Positions 30,625 through 38,857 of a DNA stretch of 64,000 bases are shown here, one piece after another. Source of the DNA: Clostridiisalibacter paucivorans DSM 22131. Its GTDB lineage: Bacteria; Bacillota; Clostridia; Tissierellales; Clostridiisalibacteraceae. The translations under genes and the position numbers were made by a program. The stretch covers positions 1-64,000 of the forward strand of contig NZ_JHVL01000013.1 of the NCBI RefSeq assembly GCF_000620125.1. The letters are read 5' to 3'. Within the stretch, counting starts at the first letter, position 1. Each line of letters starts with the position of its first letter. The notes beneath the pieces were generated by a model. That model made no database searches. It saw only the letters and a list, made by a program, of their open reading frames with translations, and was not told the DNA's origin.

Positions 30625-31914
30625 TTATTTAAATCGCTTTGCAAACTCATCTTTTAACTCATCTCTAAAATTAGGATGAGCAATATTGATAAGGGCCTTA
30701 GCTCTACCTCTCAATGTCTTCCCCCTTAAATCAGCTATACCATATTCAGTAACAATATAATGAACATCATTTCTTGAAGTAGTAACTGCAGAACCCTTAT
30801 TTAAAAATGGTACTATTCTTGAAGTCTTGCCTTTCCTTGCTGTGGAAGGTATGGCTATTATAGATTTCCCATCTTTGGCCATACTAGCACCTCTAACATA
30901 GTCAACCTGCCCCCCAGTCCCACTAAATTGATTTAATCCTATACTTTCAGAAGATATTTGTCCCATTAAATCTACTTCTAGGCATGAATTAATGGAAATC
31001 ATCTTATAATTTTGTGCAATGATTACAGGATTATTTACATAGTCCACAGGATATAGTTCCACAGATGGATTATTATCAATAAAATTATAAAGTCGTCTCG
31101 TCCCCATCATGAAAGTAACTACCATTTTTCCTTTATGAATAGTTTTGTTCCTATTTGTTATTACACCTGCCTCAACAAGGTCTACAACTCCATCAGAAAA
31201 CATCTCTGAATGAATCCCCAAATCTCTTTTATCCTTTAAAAACAATAATACAGCATCGGGGATTGCCCCTATTCCCAATTGTAATGTGGATCCATCATCA
31301 ATAAGAGCAGCACAGTTCTCTCCTATTGCCCTTTCGATATCACCTATTTTAGGTGCATTAAGCTCTATGAGCTCTGTTGAATTTTCAACTATATAATCCA
31401 TATTAGACACATGTATAAAATTATCACCTAAAGTTCTTGGCATCTTATCATTGACCTCTGCTATTACTAACCTTGCACATTCGCTAGCAGGCTTAGTGTA
31501 ATCATTAGATAATCCATAACTACAATATCCATGTTCATCTGGAGTACTTACCTGTATAAGTGCCACATCTACAGGTAAGTAATTATCTGTAAACAACCTA
31601 GGTATTTCATAAAAAAAGCTAGGTGTATAATCTGCCCTATTTTGATTAACTGCCTCCCTAGTAGATCCTCCAACAAAAAGGGCATTATGCCTGAAGTGTC
31701 CTCTCATTTCAGGTTTTGTATATTCACTTTTTCCCATGGCAACCATATGGACAATTTCAACATCTTCGTATTGTTCCTTATTATCTATCATGGCCTTAAC
31801 CAGTTTCGTAGGTTCACTGCATGCATGGCCTATAACTACTCTATCGCCAGACTTTATATTTTTTACTGCTTCATCAGCAGATGTCAATCTATTTTTATAA
31901 ATTCTTTTCCACAT
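30625..31914 (-). CDS. abfT: 4-hydroxybutyrate CoA-transferase
   Basis: A family I-type CoA-transferase (acetyl-CoA hydrolase/transferase), 429 residues. It transfers CoA from acetyl-CoA or butyryl-CoA to 4-hydroxybutyrate, producing the substrate of AbfD. It opens WKRIYKNRLTSADEAVKNI with VVIGHACSEP. The catalytic Glu lies in HSEMFSDGVVDLVEAG, and the oxyanion/CoA loop is FSGTGGQVDYVRGA. The start is the ATG at 31914 after GAGGGGGGAG; the frame extension to 31929 is not needed. It overlaps the small Cys-rich gene by 20 bases. Specificity for 4-hydroxybutyrate rather than another acid is supported by the operon with abfD. Confidence 0.92.
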   Translation of the reverse strand: MWKRIYKNRLTSADEAVKNIKSGDRVVIGHACSEPTKLVKAMIDNKEQYEDVEIVHMVAMGKSEYTKPEMRGHFRHNALFVGGSTREAVNQNRADYTPSFFYEIPRLFTDNYLPVDVALIQVSTPDEHGYCSYGLSNDYTKPASECARLVIAEVNDKMPRTLGDNFIHVSNMDYIVENSTELIELNAPKIGDIERAIGENCAALIDDGSTLQLGIGAIPDAVLLFLKDKRDLGIHSEMFSDGVVDLVEAGVITNRNKTIHKGKMVVTFMMGTRRLYNFIDNNPSVELYPVDYVNNPVIIAQNYKMISINSCLEVDLMGQISSESIGLNQFSGTGGQVDYVRGASMAKDGKSIIAIPSTARKGKTSRIVPFLNKGSAVTTSRNDVHYIVTEYGIADLRGKTLRGRAKALINIAHPNFRDELKDEFAKRFK

Positions 31915-32188
31915 AATCTCCCCCCTCATGCCTTAACATATTTATCTTTTTAAATATATCTTCATAACAATCTCTACTGTCTACTTTTATCTTCCACTGG
32001 CACAAAATTCTATCACTATTTGCACAAGCACTTGTGCACCCACACACTATAATCAACACACCATAATACTCATTTTCTCTAGCTACAAAAAATTTATCTT
32101 CTGTTAATATATCCTTTATATATTTTACAAACCTTTTTCTATTGTATTTGGGATTACAACCACCACAATACTTTATACCTATATTCAC
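31895..32188 (-). CDS. Small Cys-rich protein of the 4-hydroxybutyrate operon
   Basis: A 97-residue soluble protein that I do not recognise by name. It has two cysteine clusters: YCGGCNPKYNRKRF at residues 7–20 and VCGCTSACAN at about 48–57. These six cysteines in CxxC/CxCxxxC arrays suggest metal or Fe–S binding. The CGGCNPxYxR motif appears to be a recurrent family signature in anaerobes (my recollection, not checked). It lies 11 bases after the NifU-like gene and overlaps the start of abfT by 20 bases, so it is translated with them. A role in assembling or repairing the AbfD iron–sulfur cluster is possible but unproven. Confidence 0.8.
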   Translation of the reverse strand: MNIGIKYCGGCNPKYNRKRFVKYIKDILTEDKFFVARENEYYGVLIIVCGCTSACANSDRILCQWKIKVDSRDCYEDIFKKINMLRHEGGDYVEKNL

Positions 32189-32199
32189 ATCATTTCTCC

Positions 32200-32478
32200 T
32201 TATAGAGATTTGTTTAAAATTTTTTTTGCCATATCAATAAGCTCTGGACTCACTTCTCTAGATATAACAACTTCATTGACCCATGGAAACTCTTCCTTTA
32301 ACTTTTGTTCAATAAAATCCTTTGTAGTCATATCAGAATGGGGACACCCACTACATGCACCCAATAATTTTATCCTGACTACTCCATTTTTAACTTCTAA
32401 AAGTCTTACATCCCCATTATGACTTATTAACCTAGGTCTTATTTTTTCTTCAAGTATTTCCTTCACTTTGTCAACCAT
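32200..32478 (-). CDS. NifU C-terminal-domain Fe–S scaffold protein
   Basis: A 92-residue stand-alone NifU-C (Nfu) domain. VRLLEVKNGVVRIKLLGACSGCPHSDMTT contains the CxxC pair that holds a transferable [4Fe-4S] cluster between two subunits. The family carries clusters to apo-enzymes. Position between abfD, a [4Fe-4S] dehydratase, and abfT suggests a dedicated carrier for AbfD. It starts at ATG 32478 and is separated from abfD by ~100 bases containing a long hairpin. The normal Nfu length is about 75–95 residues, so it is complete. Confidence 0.9.
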   Translation of the reverse strand: MVDKVKEILEEKIRPRLISHNGDVRLLEVKNGVVRIKLLGACSGCPHSDMTTKDFIEQKLKEEFPWVNEVVISREVSPELIDMAKKILNKSL

Positions 32479-32503
32479 AATATCACTCCATATTTATAGA
32501 TCA

Positions 32504-32548
32504 ACAGAGACATAAAATTGCTACAAATAATTTTATTTATGCCTCTGT
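32504..32548 (-). other. Long hairpin between abfD and the NifU-like gene
   Basis: ACAGAG-CAT-AAAATT pairs with AATTTTAT-ATG-CTCTGT across an 8–9-base loop, with small internal mismatches. No T-run follows on the minus strand. It therefore looks more like an mRNA stabiliser or processing site between a highly expressed first gene and the rest of the operon than a full terminator. Confidence 0.55.
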
Positions 32549-32577
32549 CAATACTAAAATTTATAATTACATCTCAA

Positions 32578-34032
32578 TTATTTTTCTATTTTGGCTATAT
32601 TTTTAGCTAAATCTTTTTTGTGTTCTAAATTACCTTGTCTCCATATCATTACTCTCTGTGCTTGAGGAGACCCTGCTCCATGCATTGATTCTGTTCTATA
32701 TCCTACCGCTGCAGTACCCAGTGTCATATTTTCAATTAATCTTAATATTTTCATACGATCCATAGTAGGTACATTTGCATTACCTTTAAAGTATTTTTCA
32801 CATATGGGTCCTATTTCTGGGTGTTTGAAATCCTTTTCAGATGGCATAGTAACCATTAATCCCCCTGCAATATCTTCAGCTAATCGGGCTATCTCATAAG
32901 GGAATCTCGTAACATTCTGTTTACATATATTCGCCAATAACATATCTATTTGGTAATTCCCCGATTGTGTAGCATAGCCCTCTGAAGAACATGCTATACC
33001 ACAACAGTATAGAGTTTCATTTAGATGCATCATCTCTATAAGTTTATCCTTTATATGAGATGCCTTAGGCACTCCATTATATTCCGCAGCCAATGCAGCA
33101 GCTCCTATTAATACATCACCAACTCCTACTTTACAGCCACCATAACTTTGTCTATGATATCCTGCAAATCTTTCTACTAACATACCTGCAAATTCTGTCT
33201 CTCCATTTAAAAATATTCTCTCATTGGGTACAAAGACATCATCAAATACCACCAATGCCTCTTGCCCTCCAAATTCACTATTACCCACATCCATTTGTAC
33301 ATCTTCTTCCAGCTTTCTAGTATCACATGACTGACGGCCATATATCATGAAAACTCCATCTGCATCTGTAGGTATAGCAAAGGACACAGCATAATCTTTG
33401 TCATCGGGTCCCATCGCTATTGTAGGCATGATTAAATGCTCATGGGAATTAATGCTACCTGTTTGATGTACCTTTGCCCCCCTTACTACAATACCGTCAT
33501 TCCTTCTTTCTACTACATGGACAAACATATCTGGATCCTCTTGTTTACTAGGGGCTAAACCTCTATCTCCTTTGGGATCTGTCATTGCTCCATCCACTGT
33601 CCAATCCTTTTGTTGAACCTCTTTCATGTATTTTGTAAAATTCTTATGATAATTAGTCCCATATTTTTCATCTGTTTCATAAGTAGTACTAAAAACTGCA
33701 TTAAAGGCATCCATCCCAACACATCTTTGAAAGCATGATGCCGTTTTTTGTCCCAATAATCTTTGCATTTTTACTTTTTTAACTAAATCTTCAGTACTTT
33801 GATGTAAATGACAGAACCTATTTACCTTTTCTCCTGTTAAATTAGATGTAGCTGTCATCAAATCTTCATATTGTGGATCATGGGCCAATTCATATGTCAT
33901 TGCCACTGAATTAATAGATGGACGAATTATCGGATGGTCTACTGGATTCTCCACCAACTCTCCAAACATATAAACCTTTATGTCTAAACTTCTAAGACTT
34001 TCAATATACTCTTTCCCTGTCATAAGTGCCAT
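32578..34032 (-). CDS. abfD: 4-hydroxybutyryl-CoA dehydratase / vinylacetyl-CoA isomerase
   Basis: A [4Fe-4S]- and FAD-dependent enzyme that dehydrates 4-hydroxybutyryl-CoA to crotonyl-CoA by a ketyl-radical route and isomerises vinylacetyl-CoA. It is 484 residues. The four cluster ligands known for the Clostridium aminobutyricum enzyme (C99, C103, H292, C299) are all present, shifted by one for the initiator Met: C100 and C104 in ASCFQRCVG, H293 and C300 in GYHRQSYGGC. The fold is acyl-CoA-dehydrogenase-like. The start is ATG 34032 behind GGGAGG, although the frame is open to 34071. It is the first gene of the operon, with a sigma-54-type promoter at 34105–34120. Confidence 0.97.
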   Translation of the reverse strand: MALMTGKEYIESLRSLDIKVYMFGELVENPVDHPIIRPSINSVAMTYELAHDPQYEDLMTATSNLTGEKVNRFCHLHQSTEDLVKKVKMQRLLGQKTASCFQRCVGMDAFNAVFSTTYETDEKYGTNYHKNFTKYMKEVQQKDWTVDGAMTDPKGDRGLAPSKQEDPDMFVHVVERRNDGIVVRGAKVHQTGSINSHEHLIMPTIAMGPDDKDYAVSFAIPTDADGVFMIYGRQSCDTRKLEEDVQMDVGNSEFGGQEALVVFDDVFVPNERIFLNGETEFAGMLVERFAGYHRQSYGGCKVGVGDVLIGAAALAAEYNGVPKASHIKDKLIEMMHLNETLYCCGIACSSEGYATQSGNYQIDMLLANICKQNVTRFPYEIARLAEDIAGGLMVTMPSEKDFKHPEIGPICEKYFKGNANVPTMDRMKILRLIENMTLGTAAVGYRTESMHGAGSPQAQRVMIWRQGNLEHKKDLAKNIAKIEK

Positions 34033-34104
34033 TTTAACAACCTCCCTAACATAATTTAATTTTGATATCAAGATAGCTATCTTTTATTCTCACTTAATTA
34101 ATAT

Positions 34105-34120
34105 TGCAATTGATATGCCA
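34105..34120 (-). promoter_or_regulatory. Sigma-54 (-24/-12) promoter of the abfD operon
   Basis: The minus strand reads TGGCATATCAATTGCA. The GG and GC are 12 bases apart, as required, and the match to TGGCAC-N5-TTGCA is close. It lies about 70 bases before the abfD ATG, next to a gene for a sigma-54 activator. Confidence 0.8.
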
Positions 34121-34217
34121 TTTTTTTAACAAAGTTAATTATTTTTTATTTGTCCTCATTAAATGACTGTATTTTCAGTATCTTCATTTAATAAAAAACC
34201 AAAACAAATCCTATATT

Positions 34218-34277
34218 TTCAAAAAACAAAGAGAAATTCGTTGCGATATCGCAACGAATTTCTCTTCGTTTTTTGAA
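34218..34277 (-). terminator. 60-base inverted repeat: terminator of the sigma-54 activator gene and/or activator site
   Basis: Positions 34229–34266 form a perfect 38-bp palindrome. After one mismatch the pairing continues to 34218 and 34277. On the minus strand the perfect part is followed by TTGTTTTTTG, so the RNA hairpin could end the activator transcript. Its centre (34241–34254, TTGCGATATCGCAA) is also the best of three dyads matching TTGC-N6-GCAA. Confidence 0.7.
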
Positions 34278-34322
34278 TTCTTAATATGAAATCATTGAAT
34301 TTAAAGCTATATATACCCTTGT

Positions 34323-34355
34323 TTGCATATATGCATTTTTATTGCATTATTGCAA
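34323..34355. promoter_or_regulatory. Pair of TTGC-N6-GCAA dyads, candidate enhancer sites for the sigma-54 activator
   Basis: TTGCATATATGCAT (34323–34336) and TTGCATTATTGCAA (34342–34355) are dyads whose centres are 19 bases apart, about two helical turns. They lie roughly 205–235 bases upstream of the -24/-12 promoter, within the normal range for enhancer-binding proteins. The same dyad recurs at 34241–34254. Binding by the neighbouring activator is inferred. Confidence 0.6.
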
Positions 34356-34358
34356 CAT

Positions 34359-36119
34359 CTATTTTTCATATTTTTTCCTCTTTCTCACAAATGTAGAAGG
34401 ATCTATGTCTAAAGCCCTAGCAGCATCCCTGACATTACCATATTTTTCATATGACCTCTCTAGCAAATTTTTTTCTACAATGGAAACTGCCCTTTTTATA
34501 GGGATTATATCATCACAGAATTCAAATCTTGGCCTATTCTTTTTATTGAGTATTTTTCTAGGTAAGTCTTTACAATTTATCTCATCGCCACTACTCATTG
34601 CTGTTATTCTTTCTATAACATTTTTTAGTTCCCTTACATTTCCTGGCCATTGGTAGTCATAAATAGCATCCATAACATCTCTGGCTAAAGATTTATTCCA
34701 TCCATATTTTTCGTTTATATTCATTAAAAAATATCTAGTCAATTCTATTATATCCTGCTTTCTCTCTCTAAGTGGAGGAATATTTATAGGAATTACATTT
34801 AATCTATAAAATAGATCTTCTCTAAATAGCTTCTGTTTTACCATCTTTTCTAAATCCCTATTAGTGGCAGAAATTATCCTCACATCTATCTTTATGGATT
34901 TCACTCCCCCAACCCTTTTGACTTCATTTTCTTGAAGTACCCTCAAAAGTTTTACCTGCATATTTAGTGGCAATTCTCCTATCTCATCTAAAAATAAGGT
35001 TCCTCCATTAGCAACCTCAAAAAGTCCCATCTTTCCATCTTTATTTGCACCAGTAAATGCCCCTTGTTCATATCCAAAGAGTTCAGATTCTATTAGATTT
35101 TCTGGTATAGCACCACAATTTACTTTTATAAATGGCTTTTCAAGTCTGTTACTATTCTTGTGTATGAATTTGGCCACAACCTCTTTTCCAACTCCACTTT
35201 CACCAAAAAGTAATACTGTAATATCAGTTATTGCCGCCTTTTTAGCACGATAAAGAATATCTAACATTTTTTTATCCTTTACCACAAGACCTGATGTGTC
35301 TAGATATTGATTTTTTAGTTCTTTAATCTCCCAATAATATTTTTCAGCTAACTTTTCCTGTACTTGCAGTTCACTTTTTAGTTTATACAGCTCAGTGACA
35401 TCCCTTACATTAGTTATCACTATAATTATATTTCCTTTTTCATCAAATACTGGTCTACTGGTAATCAATGCCTTCTTCCCTGTCTTAAACTCTTGATTTA
35501 AAGAAATAGTCTGTCTTTTCTCTATTGATAAAAGAGAACCTGACTTTGATATATAACCCTCTTTCACAAGGTCTTTCATATTTCTATCAATTAGATTCGC
35601 CCTTTTCAGCCCTGTTATTCTCTCATATGATTCATTAACTCTGATAGTTTTTCCTTTTCCATCTGTAATATATATCCCATCATAGGAATACTCTATAGTT
35701 CTATCCAATCTTTTAGATAACTTTCTATTAATTTCTAGCTCCTTTAATATCTTTTCAAAGGAAGTTATATCTTGAAATAAGATAGTAGCTCCCCATAATT
35801 TGTCATCTATTCTCAACGGAATAAAATCATATATTAGTAATTTCCCTTTATACCTGATTTTCTCTTTATATATACTATTAAATTCTTTCAATATATTTTT
35901 CTCTATTCTGAATTTTTCAAATATATCTGAGATATGACTATCTTTCACATCATACTTGTCAACCCCCAATATCTTTAAAGCCGTCTTATTAAAACATGAT
36001 ATAATTCCATCCTTATCAATTGTAACTATCCCATTGCTGGAAGATTGTATTATTGTTCGAAGTTTTTTAAGTTCATATTGTATTGATAATTTATCTGCAT
36101 TACTCTCGCCCATCCCCAT
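34359..36119 (-). CDS. Sigma-54-dependent transcriptional activator with two PAS domains
   Basis: An enhancer-binding protein of 586 residues. PAS domains lie at about 20–125 and 142–250 (ATILFQDITSFEKI; ITNVRDVTELYKLK mark their ends). The AAA+ domain spans 280–520 with Walker A GESGVGKE at 306–313, the sigma-54 contact loop GAFTGA at 353–358, Walker B GGTLFLDEIGELP, and the arginine-finger region LFREDLFYRLNV. A Fis-type HTH ends the protein (NVRDAARALDIDPSTFVRKR, 562–581). The start is ATG 36119 after GGAGGGGG. It has no receiver domain, so it probably senses a small molecule or redox state through PAS. It lies directly beside the abfD operon, its likely target, with the liv operon on the other side as an alternative. 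Confidence 0.94.
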   Translation of the reverse strand: MGMGESNADKLSIQYELKKLRTIIQSSSNGIVTIDKDGIISCFNKTALKILGVDKYDVKDSHISDIFEKFRIEKNILKEFNSIYKEKIRYKGKLLIYDFIPLRIDDKLWGATILFQDITSFEKILKELEINRKLSKRLDRTIEYSYDGIYITDGKGKTIRVNESYERITGLKRANLIDRNMKDLVKEGYISKSGSLLSIEKRQTISLNQEFKTGKKALITSRPVFDEKGNIIIVITNVRDVTELYKLKSELQVQEKLAEKYYWEIKELKNQYLDTSGLVVKDKKMLDILYRAKKAAITDITVLLFGESGVGKEVVAKFIHKNSNRLEKPFIKVNCGAIPENLIESELFGYEQGAFTGANKDGKMGLFEVANGGTLFLDEIGELPLNMQVKLLRVLQENEVKRVGGVKSIKIDVRIISATNRDLEKMVKQKLFREDLFYRLNVIPINIPPLRERKQDIIELTRYFLMNINEKYGWNKSLARDVMDAIYDYQWPGNVRELKNVIERITAMSSGDEINCKDLPRKILNKKNRPRFEFCDDIIPIKRAVSIVEKNLLERSYEKYGNVRDAARALDIDPSTFVRKRKKYEK

Positions 36120-36219
36120 AAAATAACCCCCTCCCATTTTTAATAATAACACAAAAAAATGATTCTAAAAACAAATATCCCGATTGTTGGCAACTATAAA
36201 ACTTATTAAAATATAAAAA

Positions 36220-36303
36220 AGTTAGTAGTAAGTAGTTTAATGATAAAATCCATAGGATTTCCACCATCAACTACGAACTACTAGCTACCAACTACTAACT
36301 ATA
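36220..36303. repeat. Heptad-repeat palindrome after the liv operon
   Basis: The left arm begins AGTTAGTAGTAAGTAG, the centre is AAATCC-ATA-GGATTT, and the right arm is AACTACG AACTACT AGCTACC AACTACT AACTATA. It lies just after the livF stop. On the minus strand it ends CTACTAACTTTTTTAT, so it can act as a terminator. Confidence 0.85.
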
Positions 36304-36313
36304 TTTTATATTC

Positions 36314-37024
36314 TCATTTGACTTCTCCTAAATATGCCCTTTGAACATCATCATTGTCTAGAAGCTCCATTCCATTACCTTCTAATACTATCTTTCCTGT
36401 CTCCAATACATATCCATAATCAGCAATCTCTAACGATGCTTTAGCATTCTGCTCTATTAAAAGTATAGTTACTCCTTCTCTATTTATCTCTTTTATTATA
36501 TTAAAAATATCTTTAACTATTAATGGTGCCAACCCTAGAGAAGGCTCATCCATCATTAATAATTTTGGTCTAGACATAAGTCCTCTAGCCACAGCTAACA
36601 TCTGCTGTTCTCCTCCTGACATAGTCCCTGCCTTTTGCCAGATTCGTTCCTTTAATATGGGAAACAACTCATATACCCATTTCAAATCCTTTTGAATTTG
36701 CTCTTTATCATTTCTACCATAGGCACCCAACATAAGATTTTCTTCAACCTTTAGGTCGGGAAATACCCTTCTTCCCTCTGGTACCAATACCAATCCTTTC
36801 TTCACAATGCCAGTGGTATTTTCACCAGTTATATCCTTCCCCTGATATATTATCTTTCCACTGCTACTCTCAACTAATCCCATAGTAGTCCTTAGTGTTG
36901 TGCTTTTCCCTGCTCCATTTGCCCCAATGAGGGTTACTATTTTACCACTGATCACTTCCAATGTAATACCCCTTAGTGCATGTATACCTCCATAATGTAC
37001 ATTTAAATTTTCTATTTTAAGCAT
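36314..37024 (-). CDS. livF: Branched-chain amino-acid ABC transporter ATPase LivF
   Basis: The second ATPase of the high-affinity Leu/Ile/Val importer. Walker A is GANGAGKSTTLRT, the signature MSGGEQQMLAVARGL and Walker B LLMMDEPSLGLAP. At 236 residues from ATG 37024 it has the usual LivF length. The frame can be read from a TTG at 37033, but GGGGG stands nine bases before the ATG. It overlaps the last bases of livG and is the final gene of livJ–H–M–G–F. Confidence 0.95.
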   Translation of the reverse strand: MLKIENLNVHYGGIHALRGITLEVISGKIVTLIGANGAGKSTTLRTTMGLVESSSGKIIYQGKDITGENTTGIVKKGLVLVPEGRRVFPDLKVEENLMLGAYGRNDKEQIQKDLKWVYELFPILKERIWQKAGTMSGGEQQMLAVARGLMSRPKLLMMDEPSLGLAPLIVKDIFNIIKEINREGVTILLIEQNAKASLEIADYGYVLETGKIVLEGNGMELLDNDDVQRAYLGEVK

Positions 37025-37025
37025 A

Positions 37026-37787
37026 TCAATCAACCCCCAAGTAGGCTTCTATTACCTTTTGATTGTTTTGTATCTCGTAAGGATTGCCCACCGCTATAGT
37101 TTCTCCATGGTCTAAAACATAAATATTCTCGCATACCCCCATGACTACTTGCATATGGTGCTCTATCATCAATATAGTTATGTCAAATTTCTCTTTTATT
37201 TCCTGTATAAAGTTCATCAACTCCAAAGATTCTTGAGGATTCATGCCTGCCGCTGGCTCATCTAAAAGTAATACTTTAGGATTTGTAGCCAATGCCCTAG
37301 CTATCTCAAGTCTCCGTTGTTTTCCATAGGGCAGTGAATATGACTTTTCATCCTTTACATCTAACAAATCTACTTCATTTAAAAGATTTATGGATTTTTC
37401 ATACATATATCTTTCCTTTTTTACATAATCAGGTGTCCTAAATATAGATGAAATAACATTGGAATTAAGTCTCAAATGGTTGGCTACTAACACATTATCT
37501 AAAACTGACAACTCTTTAAACAACCTTATATTCTGAAATGTCCTTGCCAATCCTAATTTAGTTATATTGTGAGGCTTCATTAATGTTATATCTTTATCTT
37601 CAAAATATATACTTCCTTCAGTCGGTTTATATACACCTGTTATCATATTAAATGCAGTAGTCTTACCTGCACCATTGGGACCTATTAATCCTACAATTTG
37701 ATTTTTTTCCAAATCCATATTCAAATTTGATACTGCAACCAGTCCTCCAAATTTCATGGTTATTCCATCAGTTCGTAAAACTGACAT
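37026..37787 (-). CDS. livG: Branched-chain amino-acid ABC transporter ATPase LivG
   Basis: The first ATPase of the importer, about 253 residues. Walker A is GPNGAGKTTAFNMITG. The LivG-specific segment LARTFQNIRLFKELSVLDNVLV follows, then the signature YGKQRRLEIARAL and Walker B VLLLDEPAAGMNP. The start is placed at ATG 37787 behind AAGGATG; an in-frame GTG at 37796 is too near the Shine–Dalgarno. It partners LivF on the cytoplasmic face of LivH/LivM. Confidence 0.95.
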   Translation of the reverse strand: MSVLRTDGITMKFGGLVAVSNLNMDLEKNQIVGLIGPNGAGKTTAFNMITGVYKPTEGSIYFEDKDITLMKPHNITKLGLARTFQNIRLFKELSVLDNVLVANHLRLNSNVISSIFRTPDYVKKERYMYEKSINLLNEVDLLDVKDEKSYSLPYGKQRRLEIARALATNPKVLLLDEPAAGMNPQESLELMNFIQEIKEKFDITILMIEHHMQVVMGVCENIYVLDHGETIAVGNPYEIQNNQKVIEAYLGVD

Positions 37788-37810
37788 ATACTTCACATCC
37801 TTCTGTTATA

Positions 37811-38854
37811 TTAACTAACTTTTTTGCGTTTCTTTCTATCTATAAACCAATCCCATGTAAACTCATTGGTCCCCATAAGCCCTTGCTGATAAAATAATAT
37901 AACTATCATCAATAGAGCAGAAAATACTACCATTCTCAGTCCTGGTATGGCTGCAATCTTTATAAATCCAAAGTTCATACTTCCATCTAATACCCTCAAT
38001 ACCTCCATTAGTGTTGTAACTACTACAGCAGATATTACTGTCCCTGTTATACTGCCAATACCTCCCAGTACTACTATAAGAACTATATTAAATGTCAAAA
38101 TAAATCTAAACATTAATGGATCTATAGTACCCAATAAATGGGCTAATAATGCCCCTCCTATTCCAGCCAAAAAAGAGCCTATTGTAAATGCCAATATCTT
38201 ATGTTTAAATAGATTTATTCCCATGGCCTGTGCTGCTATCTCATCTTCTCTTATGGCTTTAAAGGCCCTTCCATAACTACCTTTTATAAGAAATACCATA
38301 AATATTATACATACTATTGCTATACCCCAACTCCACCATACATTGGTAGTATTGGGCAATCCTTTAAGTCCCAATGCTCCATTAGTCAAAGATTGGGTAT
38401 TAGTAAATATTATCCTGATAATCTCACCAAATCCCAATGTTGCTATAGCAAGATAATCATCTCGTAATCTTAATACAGGTGCTCCTATTAAAAAACCTGC
38501 CAATCCAGCCATAATTCCTCCCATAAGTAATGCGATATAGAAGGGTACTTCCACATTGGCCAAAAAGGGTACTATGGGTTTCATAAAAAAATTCATTTCC
38601 TTCATATCAGGGGACATTGTAAGTAATGCAGATGTATATGCCCCCACAGCCATAAAACCTGCATGACCCAAAGAAAATAATCCAGTAAACCCATTTATCA
38701 AATTAAGTCCCAAAGCTAAAATTACATATATTCCACATAGATTAAATATCCTCATCTTGTATGAGTCAAATGTTTTGTTAAATATTACTATTATTACAAG
38801 AAATAACCCAATAGCTATTAAAGTCATTAATCTCTTTTTTTTATTTATTTCCAT
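37811..38854 (-). CDS. livM: Branched-chain amino-acid ABC transporter permease LivM
   Basis: A 347-residue inner-membrane protein with eight or more hydrophobic segments. The LivM hallmark NLINGFTGLFSLGHAGFMAVGAYTSA is split across an early helix. The ATPase-contact motif is RAFKAIREDEIAAQAMGIN. Paired with LivH it forms the channel. It begins at ATG 38854, three bases after the livH stop. The C-terminus is strongly basic (DRKKRKKVS). Confidence 0.94.
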   Translation of the reverse strand: MEINKKKRLMTLIAIGLFLVIIVIFNKTFDSYKMRIFNLCGIYVILALGLNLINGFTGLFSLGHAGFMAVGAYTSALLTMSPDMKEMNFFMKPIVPFLANVEVPFYIALLMGGIMAGLAGFLIGAPVLRLRDDYLAIATLGFGEIIRIIFTNTQSLTNGALGLKGLPNTTNVWWSWGIAIVCIIFMVFLIKGSYGRAFKAIREDEIAAQAMGINLFKHKILAFTIGSFLAGIGGALLAHLLGTIDPLMFRFILTFNIVLIVVLGGIGSITGTVISAVVVTTLMEVLRVLDGSMNFGFIKIAAIPGLRMVVFSALLMIVILFYQQGLMGTNEFTWDWFIDRKKRKKVS

Positions 38855-38857
38855 ATG

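Larger units (their letters stand above)
34033..34358. other. Control region between the sigma-54 activator gene and abfD
   Basis: A 326-base gap. From right to left it holds two TTGC-N6-GCAA-type dyads near the activator stop, a 60-base near-perfect inverted repeat whose core is a third such dyad, a -24/-12 promoter and the abfD Shine–Dalgarno. The parts are listed separately. Confidence 0.7.

Noticed and set aside
36220-36303. Possible CRISPR-like array from regularly spaced AACTACN repeats
   Set aside because: Units are 7 bases with no spacers, the whole is palindromic, and no cas genes are in the window.
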